Below are positions 38,341 through 47,436 of a stretch of 64,000 nucleotides of DNA, one piece after another (position 1 is the first letter of the stretch; each line of letters opens with the position of its first letter). The translations under genes and the position numbers were made by a program. The notes beneath the pieces were generated by a model that worked only from the letters and a program-made list of their open reading frames with translations, had not been told where the DNA came from and searched no databases. The stretch is from Seohaeicola saemankumensis. GTDB lineage: Bacteria > Pseudomonadota > Alphaproteobacteria > Rhodobacterales > Rhodobacteraceae. The stretch is taken from contig NZ_JBHTKR010000001.1 in assembly GCF_042678485.1 (NCBI RefSeq), positions 434,001-498,000 of the forward strand, read 5' to 3'.

Positions 38341-39063
38341 TCAGGCTTTCAGCGCGGCCAGCGCCTCGCGCAGGTCGAGGGCACCGTCGTAGAGCGCGCG
38401 GCCCGAGATCGCGCCGTTGAGCTGCGCGCCACAGTCGCGCAGGGCGATAAGATCGGCCAGGGACGACACGCCGCCCGAGGCGATGACGGGGATGCTGACC
38501 GCGCGGGCCAATGCGGCGGTGGCGTCGATATTCGGGCCCTGCATCGCGCCGTCGCGGTTGATATCGGTATAGATGATCGCGGCCACGCCTGCGTCTTCAA
38601 AGCTGCGGGCCAGATCGGTGACCATCACATCGGTCTCATGCGCCCATCCCTTGGTGGCGACACGGCCATCGCGCGCATCAATGCCGACAGCGACCTGTCC
38701 GGGAAAGGCGCGGGCGGCTTCGCGCACCAGGGCGGGGTTCTCGACGGCGACAGTGCCAAGGATCACGCGGGCGAGGCCCTTTGACAGCCAGTGTTCGATG
38801 GTGGCCATGTCGCGGATTCCGCCGCCAAGCTGTGCGGGAACGCCTGTGCGTTCCAGAATCGCCTCGACCGGGGCGGCGTTCACCGGCGCGCCTGCGAAGG
38901 CACCGTTCAGATCCACCAGATGCAGCCATTCGCAGCCTGCCGCGACAAATTCCATCGCCTGCGCTGCCGGATCGTCATTGAAGACGGTGGCGCGGTCCAT
39001 CTCGCCCTTGTAGAGGCGCACGGCCTTGCCGTCCTTGAGGTCGATGGCGGGATAAAGGATCAT
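38341..39063 (-). CDS. hisA: 1-(5-phosphoribosyl)-5-[(5-phosphoribosylamino)methylideneamino]imidazole-4-carboxamide isomerase
   Basis: A 240-residue (beta/alpha)8 isomerase (ProFAR to PRFAR). Catalytic Asp residues lie in LYPAIDLKDGKAVRLYKG and in YTDINRDGAMQGPN; the phosphate loops LGGGIRDM and ASGGVSSLADL are clear. It is upstream of the small membrane-protein gene and hisF on the same strand. Divergent from the first DUF2147 gene, so its promoter lies in the 131-base gap 39064-39194. Confidence 0.97.
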   Translation of the reverse strand: MILYPAIDLKDGKAVRLYKGEMDRATVFNDDPAAQAMEFVAAGCEWLHLVDLNGAFAGAPVNAAPVEAILERTGVPAQLGGGIRDMATIEHWLSKGLARVILGTVAVENPALVREAARAFPGQVAVGIDARDGRVATKGWAHETDVMVTDLARSFEDAGVAAIIYTDINRDGAMQGPNIDATAALARAVSIPVIASGGVSSLADLIALRDCGAQLNGAISGRALYDGALDLREALAALKA

Positions 39064-39194
39064 GGGCGCACCTGTCTGTCCGGGATTGGCGCGCTTTGAT
39101 CATGAGTGGCGGGAAAATGCAACGCGCGGCGGTGCCTCTTGATCGGACAGGCATATCGCCGCACATTTGGCGCAGTATGGTAGGAGGTGACGAC

Positions 39195-39584
39195 ATGGGT
39201 AAGTTCACGATGGCGGCCCTGATCCTGATGGCGACCGCCGGGACCAGTCTGGCCGAGCCGCTTCTGGGCACATGGCGCACGGCGCCACAGGATGACGGGA
39301 CCATGGGTCATGTCCGGATCGCCCCCTGCGGTGCGGCGCTGTGCGGGACGTTGGTGGTCTCGCTGGATCCTGCGGGCAAGGAAGTGGCAAATCCGGAAAA
39401 CGGCATGCTCATCCTGACCGAAACCCGCGCCACCGGTGGCGGCGAATATCGCGGCAAGATCTATGCGCCGGATCGGGACCAGACCTATGCCTCGCGGTTG
39501 CTGCTAGAGGGCGATAGCCTCAAGGTCAGTGGCTGCGTTCTGGGGATTTGCCGCGACGGAGGCCGCTGGCGCCGGGTGGAGTGA
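39195..39584 (+). CDS. DUF2147 exported protein, copy 1
   Basis: A 129-residue protein with a signal peptide (FTMAALILMATAGTSLAEP) and a DUF2147 domain: LLGTWRTAPQDDGTMGHVRIAPCGAALCGTLV, GKIYAPDRDQTYASRLLLEGDSLKVSGCVLGICRDGGRWRRV. Four conserved Cys may form two periplasmic disulfides. The start has a near-perfect AGGAGG site. It sits opposite to the his genes and is followed by a paralogue, evidence of tandem duplication. Function unknown; related proteins are suggested to bind lipophilic ligands. Confidence 0.88.
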   Translation: MGKFTMAALILMATAGTSLAEPLLGTWRTAPQDDGTMGHVRIAPCGAALCGTLVVSLDPAGKEVANPENGMLILTETRATGGGEYRGKIYAPDRDQTYASRLLLEGDSLKVSGCVLGICRDGGRWRRVE

Positions 39585-39671
39585 TTCCTGACGGCATTTG
39601 ACCCGATGTCAGGCTTGATCGGTGCAGGGGCGCAGGCCAAGATCGCGGCAGGCATCAGGGAGGATGATGGC

Positions 39672-40061
39672 ATGCGCAAGACGATGATGGCGGCGGTTCT
39701 GGTGATCATGGGGGCAGGGGGCGCGCTGGCAGAGCCGCTTCTGGGCACATGGCGGACGGCGCCCGATGACAATGGCAATACCGGCCTGATCGAGGTGGCC
39801 CCCTGCGGGCAGCAGATCTGCGGCACGCTGGTGAAAAGCTTCGACAGCGCCGGCAAGGAGATGGCCAGCCCCAACACCGGCAGGCAGATCATTTCCGAGA
39901 CCGTGAATGCGGGAGGCGGGTCCTACAAGGGCAAGGTCTGGTCGCCCGATCGCGACAAGACCTATAATTCGCGGCTGGAACTGACCGGCGACACGCTGAA
40001 GGTCAGCGGCTGCGTGCTGGGCATCTGCCGCGACGGTGGCAGCTGGTCGCGGCTCAAGTGA
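39672..40061 (+). CDS. DUF2147 exported protein, copy 2
   Basis: A 129-residue paralogue of the preceding gene. Mature parts are collinear, with the same EPLLGTWRTAP start, the same four Cys (APCGQQICGTLV, SGCVLGICRDGG) and the same end. The signal peptide is MMAAVLVIMGAGGALAEP. The start at 39672 has GGAGG upstream. It ends 21 bases before the convergent hisH stop. Both copies are intact, so the duplication appears maintained. Confidence 0.88.
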   Translation: MRKTMMAAVLVIMGAGGALAEPLLGTWRTAPDDNGNTGLIEVAPCGQQICGTLVKSFDSAGKEMASPNTGRQIISETVNAGGGSYKGKVWSPDRDKTYNSRLELTGDTLKVSGCVLGICRDGGSWSRLK

Positions 40062-40082
40062 CCTTGCGGCTGGCGGCCCTGA

Positions 40083-40721
40083 TCAGGGCTGCCAGCGCAG
40101 AAAATTCCCGATCATCCGCAGTCCGACTCGCTGGCTTTTCTCGGGGTGGAACTGCATGCCGAGGATATTGTCGCGGCCGACGATGGCGGTGATCGGCCCG
40201 GCATAATCCACATGCGCCAGCAGATGCGCGGGTTCGGCCACATGCATGTGGTAGCTGTGCACGAAATAGGCGTGATCGCCCGTCTTGATCCCGTCAAAGA
40301 CCGGGTGCGGATGGTCGATCACCAGATCGTTCCAGCCCATATGCGGCACTTTCAGCGCGGGATCGGCGGGCGTGATGCGTTCGACCTGTCCGGGGATCCA
40401 GTCAAAGCCGGGGGTGGGCGTATATTCCAGCCCGCGCGTCGCCAGCATCTGCATCCCGATGCAGATCCCAAGGAAGGGGCGGGCCTGGGTGATCACGGCC
40501 TCTTCCATCGCCTCGAACAGGCCACGGTGATCGAAGAGGGCCTGCCGGCAGGCGGGATAGGCCCCGTCACCGGGCAGCACGATCCGGTCGGCGTGGCGCA
40601 CGGTATCGGGGTCAGAGGTCACGATGACCTGACCGGCACCCACCTCATCCGCCATGCGCTGAAAGGCCTTTTCGGCGGAATGCAGGTTGCCGCTTTCGTA
40701 ATCGATGATGACGGTGCTCAT
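40083..40721 (-). CDS. hisH: Imidazole glycerol phosphate synthase, glutaminase subunit
   Basis: A 212-residue class I glutamine amidotransferase. The nucleophilic Cys is in PFLGICIGMQML, and the His-Glu pair is in GMQFHPEKSQ. The N-terminal VIIDYESGNLHSAEKAFQRM is typical. It feeds ammonia to HisF. It follows hisB by six bases on the same strand, so hisB-hisH are one transcript; two DUF2147 genes on the other strand separate it from hisA. Confidence 0.97.
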   Translation of the reverse strand: MSTVIIDYESGNLHSAEKAFQRMADEVGAGQVIVTSDPDTVRHADRIVLPGDGAYPACRQALFDHRGLFEAMEEAVITQARPFLGICIGMQMLATRGLEYTPTPGFDWIPGQVERITPADPALKVPHMGWNDLVIDHPHPVFDGIKTGDHAYFVHSYHMHVAEPAHLLAHVDYAGPITAIVGRDNILGMQFHPEKSQRVGLRMIGNFLRWQP

Positions 40722-40727
40722 GCCAGC

Positions 40728-41315
40728 CTACAGCGTGCCCTTGGTGGAGGGGATGGCATCGGCACGGCGGGGATCAGGCTCGACCGCTTCGCGCAGGGCG
40801 CGGGCGACAGCCTTGAATGCGGCCTCGGCGATGTGGTGGCTGTTGAAGCCGTGCAGGCGGTCCACATGCAGGGTTATGCCGCCATGGGTCGCGAGGGCCT
40901 GGAAGAATTCGCGCACCAGTTCGGTGTCGAATGTGCCGATCTTGGCGGTGGGGATATCCAGGTTCCACACAAGGAAGGGCCGCCCCGACAGGTCAAGCGC
41001 CGCGCGCACCTGCGCGTCATCCATGGGCAGCAGGCAGCTGCCGTAGCGGCGGATGCCGCGCTTGTCGCCAAGGGCCTGCGTCAGCGCCTGTCCCAGCGCG
41101 ATGCCCACATCCTCGACCGTGTGGTGATCGTCGATATGCAGATCGCCCGTGGCACGGATGGTCATGTCGATCAGCGCGTGACGCGACAACTGGTCCAGCA
41201 TGTGGTCGAAGAAGCCCACGCCGGTCTGGTTGTCGTAGCGCCCGGTGCCGTCCAGATCGATCTGGACGGTGATATCGGTCTCTGCCGTCTTGCGCGTGAT
41301 GGTGGCGGTCCGCAT
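40728..41315 (-). CDS. hisB: Imidazoleglycerol-phosphate dehydratase
   Basis: A 195-residue monofunctional HisB. Metal-binding histidine clusters appear in GFFDHMLDQLSRHA, DDHHTVEDVGIALG, and near the C-terminus GFNSHHIAEAAFKA. It dehydrates imidazole glycerol phosphate to imidazole acetol phosphate. It is first in the minus-strand his run and is divergent from the small Lrp-like RAM gene, so its promoter lies in 41316-41477. Confidence 0.97.
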   Translation of the reverse strand: MRTATITRKTAETDITVQIDLDGTGRYDNQTGVGFFDHMLDQLSRHALIDMTIRATGDLHIDDHHTVEDVGIALGQALTQALGDKRGIRRYGSCLLPMDDAQVRAALDLSGRPFLVWNLDIPTAKIGTFDTELVREFFQALATHGGITLHVDRLHGFNSHHIAEAAFKAVARALREAVEPDPRRADAIPSTKGTL

Positions 41316-41477
41316 GGGGTTGGCTCCGGTCCTGCTTGGTCAGGGCGCTTATAGGCGCATGGGGCGGGCGGGGGAAGGGGCCGGGCGGCACCAGATGCCG
41401 CGGCGTGTCCATTCGGCCATTGCCCGTCGGTGCCGGCTGTGCCAGCCTCTGGCGGGAAAACAGGAAAGAGTTGAGAC

Positions 41478-41717
41478 ATGAGCACCTGCGTCTTCATCCA
41501 GCTGCGCTGCAAACCCGGAAAAACCTATCAGGTGGCCGAGGATATCGCCCTGCGCGAGATCCATTCAGAGCTGCATTCGACCAGCGGCGAATATGACCTG
41601 CTGATGAAGCTTTATATTCCCGAGGGGCAGGATGTGGGCAAGTTCATCAACGATCACCTGCTGGATATTCCGGGAATCGAGCGTTCGCTGACCACGCTGA
41701 CCTTCAAGGCTTTCTGA
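41478..41717 (+). CDS. Stand-alone Lrp/AsnC RAM-domain protein
   Basis: A 79-residue protein consisting only of the RAM (ligand-binding and oligomerisation) domain of Lrp/AsnC regulators: CVFIQLRCKPGKTYQVAEDIALREIHSELHSTSGEYDLLMKLYIP, then PGIERSLTTLTFKAF. It lacks the DNA-binding helix-turn-helix. Such proteins form decamers or octamers and may bind amino acids or modulate full-length Lrp proteins; the role here is inferred. Divergent from hisB. Confidence 0.9.
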   Translation: MSTCVFIQLRCKPGKTYQVAEDIALREIHSELHSTSGEYDLLMKLYIPEGQDVGKFINDHLLDIPGIERSLTTLTFKAF

Positions 41718-41944
41718 GGGGGCGAGGGCAGCGCCCCGCGCGGAATCAAGGCGCGCAGCACCGCCGCGCGATCGCAGGCATGCCCCATCGGGGCGGCGAT
41801 TTTGCATGTGTTCCGGCATGAACCGAGGTTCGATGGCGGGGCGAGGATAAACTGCCCCGAATTGTCGTTGCACCGCCACCCCGCGTGTCGGCGGTCGCAC
41901 GGCTTGTGTCACGGTTCAGCATTAAATCCCAAAGCGCCAAAAAC

Positions 41945-41975
41945 AAAAAAGCCGGCCACGAGGACCGGCTTTTTT
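41945..41975. terminator. Bidirectional terminator downstream of tRNA-Gly
   Basis: AAGCCGG (41949-41955) pairs with CCGGCTT (41965-41971). A-run before and T-run after give U-tails on both strands. It lies seven bases beyond the 3' end of the minus-strand tRNA-Gly and about 230 bases beyond the plus-strand RAM gene. Confidence 0.85.
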
Positions 41976-41981
41976 GATAAT

Positions 41982-42056
41982 TGGAGCGGGCGAGGCGATT
42001 CGAACGCCCGACCCTAACCTTGGCAAGGTTATGCTCTACCCCTGAGCTACGCCCGC
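41982..42056 (-). tRNA. tRNA-Gly (GCC)
   Basis: Minus-strand cloverleaf: acceptor GCGGGCG / CGCCCGC, discriminator T, encoded CCA. The D-arm is GCTC..GAGC, the anticodon loop TTGCCAA gives GCC, and the T-loop is TTCGAAT. 75 bases including CCA. Confidence 0.96.
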
Positions 42057-42169
42057 TTCCTTGGGTGAGGCGTGAGATATAAATTCTGCGCGTGACCCGC
42101 AAGAGGAAAATTGCGGCTTTTCGCAAAAACTTTTTCCGAGCTCACCGCAGGCTTTCAAAACACCCCGGA

Positions 42170-42559
42170 TCAGAACAGCGCATGGGCGATATTGGCCGCG
42201 CCGCCCACAAGCAGCACGCCGAATGTCATGGCCGCACCGCCGCCGCGCAGGGCCGAGGTATGCGGCAGCCGGGCCATCCCAAGCGCATGCATGATCCGCG
42301 CCAGCAGCAGGACAGCCCCCAAAGCATGCAGGGCCAGCGCGGGCGCGCCCTGCATTTCGGCCAGCAGCAGCAGGATCAGCGCCAGCGGCACGTATTCGGC
42401 GAAATTCGCATGCAGGCGCATGGCATTGGCCATGACCGGATCGCCCTTGTCACCGGCATAGACCTTTTGCTGCACGCGCACGCGGATCACCCAGCCGCTG
42501 ATGCCGACATAAAGCAGCGCAAGAAGCCCCGCATAAAGCGCCGTGATATGCGGAATCAT
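42170..42559 (-). CDS. MAPEG-family membrane protein
   Basis: A 129-residue integral membrane protein of the MAPEG family (eicosanoid/glutathione metabolism). About four transmembrane helices are visible, with the family motif region RVRVQQKVYAGDKGD..MANAMRLHANFAEYVPLALILLLLAE and RIMHALGMAR. Bacterial members often bind glutathione or detoxify peroxides; the activity here is unknown. Its ATG overlaps the stop codon of pyruvate carboxylase by four bases, so it is translationally coupled to pyc. Confidence 0.92.
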   Translation of the reverse strand: MIPHITALYAGLLALLYVGISGWVIRVRVQQKVYAGDKGDPVMANAMRLHANFAEYVPLALILLLLAEMQGAPALALHALGAVLLLARIMHALGMARLPHTSALRGGGAAMTFGVLLVGGAANIAHALF

Positions 42560-45500
42560 GCCTCGAACTCCACCAGCAGATCCTTGGCGTCGATCGAGGC
42601 GCCGGGCGTCACATGCACGGCCTTGATCGTGGCGTCATGATCGGCATGAATGCCGGTTTCCATCTTCATCGCCTCGATCGTCAGCAGCAGATCGCCCGCC
42701 TTGACCTTCGCGCCCGGCGTGGCCGCGACACTGGCCACGACACCGGGCATCGGCGCGCCGATATGGGCGTGGTTGCCGGATTCGGCCTTGGGCCGGGCGG
42801 CGGTCTGGGATTTCACCAGACGGTTTGGCACGCGGATCACGCGGGGCTGGCCGTTCAGTTCGAAGAAGACCTTGACCTCGCCATCGTCGGTCGTCTCGCC
42901 CACGGCTTGCAGGCGGATTTCCAGGGTCTTGCCGGGGTCGATCTCGGCGGTGATCTCCTCGCCCGGCTCCATCCCGTAGAGATAGGTGCGCGTGGGCAGG
43001 GTGCGGACCGGGCCATAAACGCGGTGACGGCCCATGTAATCCAGGAAAACCTTGGGATACATCAGGTATCCGTTCAGATCCTCGTCATCGACCTTCTTGC
43101 CCTCAAGCTGCTTTTCCAGATCGGCACGGGCCGCGTCCAGATCGACGGGGGGCAGATGCTTGCCGGGGCGTTCGGTGTTCGGTTTCTCGCCTTTCAGCAC
43201 CTTGGCGACCAGCGCCGGGGGAAAGCCGCCCGGCGGCTGGCCCAGGTTGCCGCGCAGCATGTCGATCACCGAATCCGGGAAAGCCACATCGGTGGCGGGG
43301 TCTTCGACCTGCGCGCGGGTCAGGCCCTGGCTGACCATCATCAGCGCCATGTCGCCCACCACCTTGGACGAGGGCGTGACCTTGACGATATCGCCGAACA
43401 TCCGGTTCACATCCGCATAGGTGCGGGCGACCTCGGGCCATTTTTCCTCAAGCCCGAGGCTGCGGGCCTGCGCCTTGAGGTTGGTGAACTGCCCGCCCGG
43501 CATCTCGTGCAGATAGACTTCGGAGGCGGGGGCCTGAAGGCCGGCCTCGAAGGCCACGTATTGCGCGCGCACCTGTTCCCAGTAATCCGAGATTTCGCGC
43601 ACGCGGTCGATGCTGATCCCGGTGTCGCGCGGGGTGTGGCGCAGCCCCTCGACGATGGACCCAAGGCAGGCCTGAGAGGTGCCGCCCGAAAAGGCATCCA
43701 TCGCCGCATCCACCGCATCGACGCCCGCATCGGCGGCGGCCAGGATCGAGGCGCCGGCGATGCCGCTGGTGTCATGTGTGTGGAAGTGCACCGGGATCGT
43801 CAGCTCGTCCTTGAGCGCCTTGACCAGAATGCGGGCGGCGGCCGGTTTCAGAAGGCCCGCCATATCCTTGAGGCCAAGGACATGCGCGCCGGCCGCCTCA
43901 AGCTCTTTCGCCATGGCGACATAGTATTTCAGGTCATATTTGGCGCGATCCGGGTCAAGGATATCGCCGGTATAGCAGATCGCGGCCTCGCAGATCCGCT
44001 CGTTCTCCAGCACCGCGTCCATGGCGACGCGCATGTTTTCGGTCCAGTTGAGGCTGTCGAAGACGCGGAACACATCCACGCCGGTTTCCGCGGCCTGGCG
44101 CACGAATTCACGCACCACGTTGTCGGGGTAGTTCGTGTATCCCACCCCGTTCGAGGCGCGCAGCAGCATCTGGGTCAGCAGGTTCGGCATGGCGCGGCGC
44201 AGGTCGCGCAGGCGCTGCCAGGGGCATTCCTGCAAGAAGCGGTAGGCCACATCGAAGGTCGCACCCCCCCAGCATTCGACGCTGAAAAGTTCCGGCAGGT
44301 TGGCGGCATAGGTGGGGGCCACGCGGATCATGTCGATGGACCGCATGCGGGTGGCCAGCAAGGATTGATGCCCGTCGCGCATGGTCGTGTCGGTCAGAAG
44401 CAGGCGCTGCTGCGCCAGCATCCAGTCGGCCACGGCCTTGGGCCCCTCGCGTTCCAGCAGGGTCTTGGTGCCTTCACGCAACGCGCCGGGCGCGGATTTC
44501 GGCGGGCGCGGCTGGCGCGCCTCGGCCGGCGGTTTGGGGCGGCCTGCGGTTTCGGGATGCCCGTTCACGGTGATATCCGCGATATAGGTCAGGATCTTGG
44601 TGGCCCGGTCGCGGCGCTTGTGGAACTGGAACAGCTCGGGCGTCTCGTCGATGAACTTGGTGTGGTATTCGTTGTTCAGAAACGTCGGGTGCTTCAGCAG
44701 GTTCTCGACAAAGGCAATGTTGGTGCTGACGCCGCGGATGCGGAATTCGCGCAGGGCGCGGTCCATCCGGGCGATCGCAGCCTCGGGCGTTTGCGCCCAG
44801 GCGGTGACCTTTTCCAGCAGGCTGTCATAAAAGCGCGTGATCACCGCGCCCGAATAGGCGGTGCCGCCATCCAGACGGATGCCCATGCCGGTGGCCCCGC
44901 GATAGGCGGTGATGCGGCCGTAATCTGGGATGAAGTTGTTCTGGGGGTCTTCCGTCGTGATCCGGGTCTGCAGCGCGTGGCCGTTCAGATGGATGTCCGA
45001 TTGCGCGGCCTTGCCTGTGGCCTCGGCCAGGGTCTTGCCTTCGGCGATCTTGATCTGCGCCTGCACGATGTCGATGCCGGTCACCGCCTCGGTCACGGTA
45101 TGTTCGACCTGTACACGGGGGTTCACCTCGATGAAGTAGAACTTGTCGTCGTCCATATCCATCAGGAATTCGACAGTGCCCGCGCATTCGTAATTCACAT
45201 GGGCGCAGATGCGGCGGCCAAGTTCGCACAGTTCCTCGCGCTGGGCTTGGCTCAGGTAGGGGGCGGGCGCGCGTTCCACGACCTTCTGGTTGCGGCGCTG
45301 CACCGAACAGTCGCGTTCCCACAGGTGATAGATCTGCCCGTGGCTGTCGCCCAGGATCTGCACCTCGACGTGGCGCGCCTTGAGGATCATCTTTTCCAGA
45401 TACCCCTCGCCATTGCCAAAGGCGGCCTCGGCCTCGCGGCGGCCTTCCATGACCTTTTCGGCCAGTTCCTTTTCACCGTGAATCGGGCGCATGCCGCGCC

Positions 45501-46002
45501 CGCCGCCGCCCCAGCTGGCCTTGAGCATCAGCGGATAGCCGATTGCGGCCGCCTCGGCGCGGATCTTGTCCATGTCGCTGCCCAGCACCTCTGTCGCGGG
45601 GATCACGGGCACGCCTGCGGCCATCGCCACCTTGCGGGCGCTGGCCTTGTCACCCAGAGCGCGCATGGTTTCGGCCTTGGGGCCGATGAAGGTGATGCCG
45701 TTGGCGGTGCAGGCATCCACGAAATCGGGGTTTTCGGACAGCAGGCCGTAGCCCGGATGGATCGCATCCGCACCCGATTGCTTGGCCACGCGGATGATCT
45801 CGTCAATGCTGAGGTAGGCGGCAACCGGGCCCAGCCCCTCGCCGATGCGGTAGGCCTCATCGGCCTTGAAGCGATGCAGGCTCAGCTTGTCTTCCTCGGC
45901 GAAGACGGCCACGGTGCGCTTGCCCAGTTCGTTGGCGGCGCGCATGACGCGAATGGCGATTTCACCCCGGTTGGCAATGAGGATCTTCTTGAACTCGGCC
46001 AT
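42556..46002 (-). CDS. pyc: Pyruvate carboxylase
   Basis: A 1148-residue biotin enzyme making oxaloacetate from pyruvate, bicarbonate and ATP. Domain order: biotin carboxylase (about 1-460; KILIANRGEIAIRVMRAANEL, ASWGGGGRGMR, FIEVNPRVQVEHTVTE), carboxyltransferase (about 540-830; DTTMRDGHQSLLATRMR, ECWGGATFDVAYRFL, HFHTHDTSGIAGAS), allosteric linker, and a C-terminal biotinyl domain with AMKME (about residue 1114). The start at 46002 (MAEFKKILIANRG) is the family start. Full length, no frameshift. The lactate dehydrogenase gene upstream supplies pyruvate, a sensible metabolic neighbour. Confidence 0.97.
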   Translation of the reverse strand: MAEFKKILIANRGEIAIRVMRAANELGKRTVAVFAEEDKLSLHRFKADEAYRIGEGLGPVAAYLSIDEIIRVAKQSGADAIHPGYGLLSENPDFVDACTANGITFIGPKAETMRALGDKASARKVAMAAGVPVIPATEVLGSDMDKIRAEAAAIGYPLMLKASWGGGGRGMRPIHGEKELAEKVMEGRREAEAAFGNGEGYLEKMILKARHVEVQILGDSHGQIYHLWERDCSVQRRNQKVVERAPAPYLSQAQREELCELGRRICAHVNYECAGTVEFLMDMDDDKFYFIEVNPRVQVEHTVTEAVTGIDIVQAQIKIAEGKTLAEATGKAAQSDIHLNGHALQTRITTEDPQNNFIPDYGRITAYRGATGMGIRLDGGTAYSGAVITRFYDSLLEKVTAWAQTPEAAIARMDRALREFRIRGVSTNIAFVENLLKHPTFLNNEYHTKFIDETPELFQFHKRRDRATKILTYIADITVNGHPETAGRPKPPAEARQPRPPKSAPGALREGTKTLLEREGPKAVADWMLAQQRLLLTDTTMRDGHQSLLATRMRSIDMIRVAPTYAANLPELFSVECWGGATFDVAYRFLQECPWQRLRDLRRAMPNLLTQMLLRASNGVGYTNYPDNVVREFVRQAAETGVDVFRVFDSLNWTENMRVAMDAVLENERICEAAICYTGDILDPDRAKYDLKYYVAMAKELEAAGAHVLGLKDMAGLLKPAAARILVKALKDELTIPVHFHTHDTSGIAGASILAAADAGVDAVDAAMDAFSGGTSQACLGSIVEGLRHTPRDTGISIDRVREISDYWEQVRAQYVAFEAGLQAPASEVYLHEMPGGQFTNLKAQARSLGLEEKWPEVARTYADVNRMFGDIVKVTPSSKVVGDMALMMVSQGLTRAQVEDPATDVAFPDSVIDMLRGNLGQPPGGFPPALVAKVLKGEKPNTERPGKHLPPVDLDAARADLEKQLEGKKVDDEDLNGYLMYPKVFLDYMGRHRVYGPVRTLPTRTYLYGMEPGEEITAEIDPGKTLEIRLQAVGETTDDGEVKVFFELNGQPRVIRVPNRLVKSQTAARPKAESGNHAHIGAPMPGVVASVAATPGAKVKAGDLLLTIEAMKMETGIHADHDATIKAVHVTPGASIDAKDLLVEFEA

Positions 46003-46164
46003 GGTCTGCTCCTTGCTGACGTGACGATCCGGTGACCCGGTTCCCTTGACTGCGCCCATGCGTAGCCGCATGCTGCATTGCAGCGCAAGTGCGGGCATGG
46101 CGCGACTGTAACAATCTGCAAGATTTCCGCCTTGCCCGAAAGCGACAAGGAGACCTGTCGGAAC

Positions 46165-47310
46165 CTAGGCAGGCATCAGCCGCCCCGGCAGGTCGCGCAG
46201 GGCATGGGTGCCAAGCTGGCCCATGTTGGACGCGATGTCCTTTTTCAGCATCTCGATCAGATGGGCGGGGCCTGCCTCGCCCAGGGCGCCAAGGGCGTAA
46301 TGCCAGGGGCGACCCATCATGACGAAATCGGCGCCAAGGGCGATGGCCCGCAGGATATCCAGACCGCCCTCGATCCCGCTGTCGAAGATCACCGGCAGTT
46401 TTGTCGCCGCCCGGATCCCCGGCAGCATGGAAATGGTCGAGGGTGCGCCATCGAACTGCCGGCCGGCATGGTTGCTGACCCAGACCGCATCGGCCCCGGC
46501 CTTTTCCAGCATCGGCACATCGCGCGCATCCAGCACGCCCTTGACGATCAGGGGGCCGTCCCAGGCATCACGCAGCGCCTTGAGATACTCCATATCCGGC
46601 GAGGTACGCAGCATGTAGCCTGCGTGTTCAGTGGAACTGAGGCCGGTCAACTGCCCCGCATAGCCGTCGATCAGCCGCATGCGGGGCATGCCAAGCCGCG
46701 CGGTGCCAAGCGCCCAGGCCGGGCAGCGCGCCACCTGCGCCAGAAGGCGCGGGGTCAGGCGCGGGGGCGATGTCAGGCCGGAACGTGTCTGCCGTTCGCG
46801 GCGGCTGGCTACGGGCACATCGACGGTCAGCACCAGCGCGGAAAAGCCCGCGTCACGGGCGCGTTTCAGCATGTCGGCGCGGATGCCCGTATCGCGCGGC
46901 GGATAGATCTGGAACCAGCCGTTGCCATCCAGATGGGGGCCGACGTCCTCGGGTGTGCGGCTGGCCACGGTGGACAGGCCATAGGGCAGGCCCGCCTTGG
47001 TGGCATTGCGCGCCAGGATCCGTTCGGCATCCGGCCAGAACAGGCCCGACATGCCCACCGGGCTGACACCGAAGGGCAGGGCATGGGTCTTGCCGAAGAG
47101 GCTGACCGACATGTCGGGCTGAAATTCGCCATGCAGGATCGAGGGCATCAGCAGCACGCTGTCCAGATCCGCGCGGTTGCGGCGCAGCACGGATTCGCTG
47201 CCCGTGGCGCTGTCGAGATATTCGAAGACGAACCAGGGCATACGGCGCCGGGCCTGTGCCTTGAGATCGGAAAGGGCGGGGTAGCGTTGAAACAGATCCA
47301 TGGCGCGCAT
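46165..47310 (-). CDS. lldD: FMN-dependent alpha-hydroxyacid dehydrogenase (L-lactate dehydrogenase type)
   Basis: A 381-residue TIM-barrel flavoprotein. Features: FEYLDSATGSE, PFGVSPVGMSGLFWPDAERILARNA, LVLTVDVP, the catalytic His region WVSNHAGRQFDGAPSTISMLP, and FDSGIEGGLDILRAIALGADFVMMGR. The family normally reads SNHGGRQ, so one Gly is Ala here. It oxidises L-lactate (or another alpha-hydroxyacid) to the keto acid, passing electrons to the membrane chain. The start at 47310 is chosen; an ATG at 47301 is possible. It is divergent from the UvrD-type helicase. A reading frame continuing far upstream is only antisense to that gene. Confidence 0.92.
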   Translation of the reverse strand: MRAMDLFQRYPALSDLKAQARRRMPWFVFEYLDSATGSESVLRRNRADLDSVLLMPSILHGEFQPDMSVSLFGKTHALPFGVSPVGMSGLFWPDAERILARNATKAGLPYGLSTVASRTPEDVGPHLDGNGWFQIYPPRDTGIRADMLKRARDAGFSALVLTVDVPVASRRERQTRSGLTSPPRLTPRLLAQVARCPAWALGTARLGMPRMRLIDGYAGQLTGLSSTEHAGYMLRTSPDMEYLKALRDAWDGPLIVKGVLDARDVPMLEKAGADAVWVSNHAGRQFDGAPSTISMLPGIRAATKLPVIFDSGIEGGLDILRAIALGADFVMMGRPWHYALGALGEAGPAHLIEMLKKDIASNMGQLGTHALRDLPGRLMPA

Positions 47311-47436
47311 TTGTCTGAGCCTTCCCTGATTTGTCCATATCCGAGTTTTCGCAAAACCGGGTGCTGGGAAAATATCGCCGGAACATAACAAGAACTTCAC
47401 TTCCCCTTGGCGCTGTCGCGCGCTAGGATCGCGCGC

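Noticed and set aside
42613..46035. Plus-strand open frame of over 1100 codons
   Set aside because: Antisense to pyruvate carboxylase, which is complete with all catalytic motifs.
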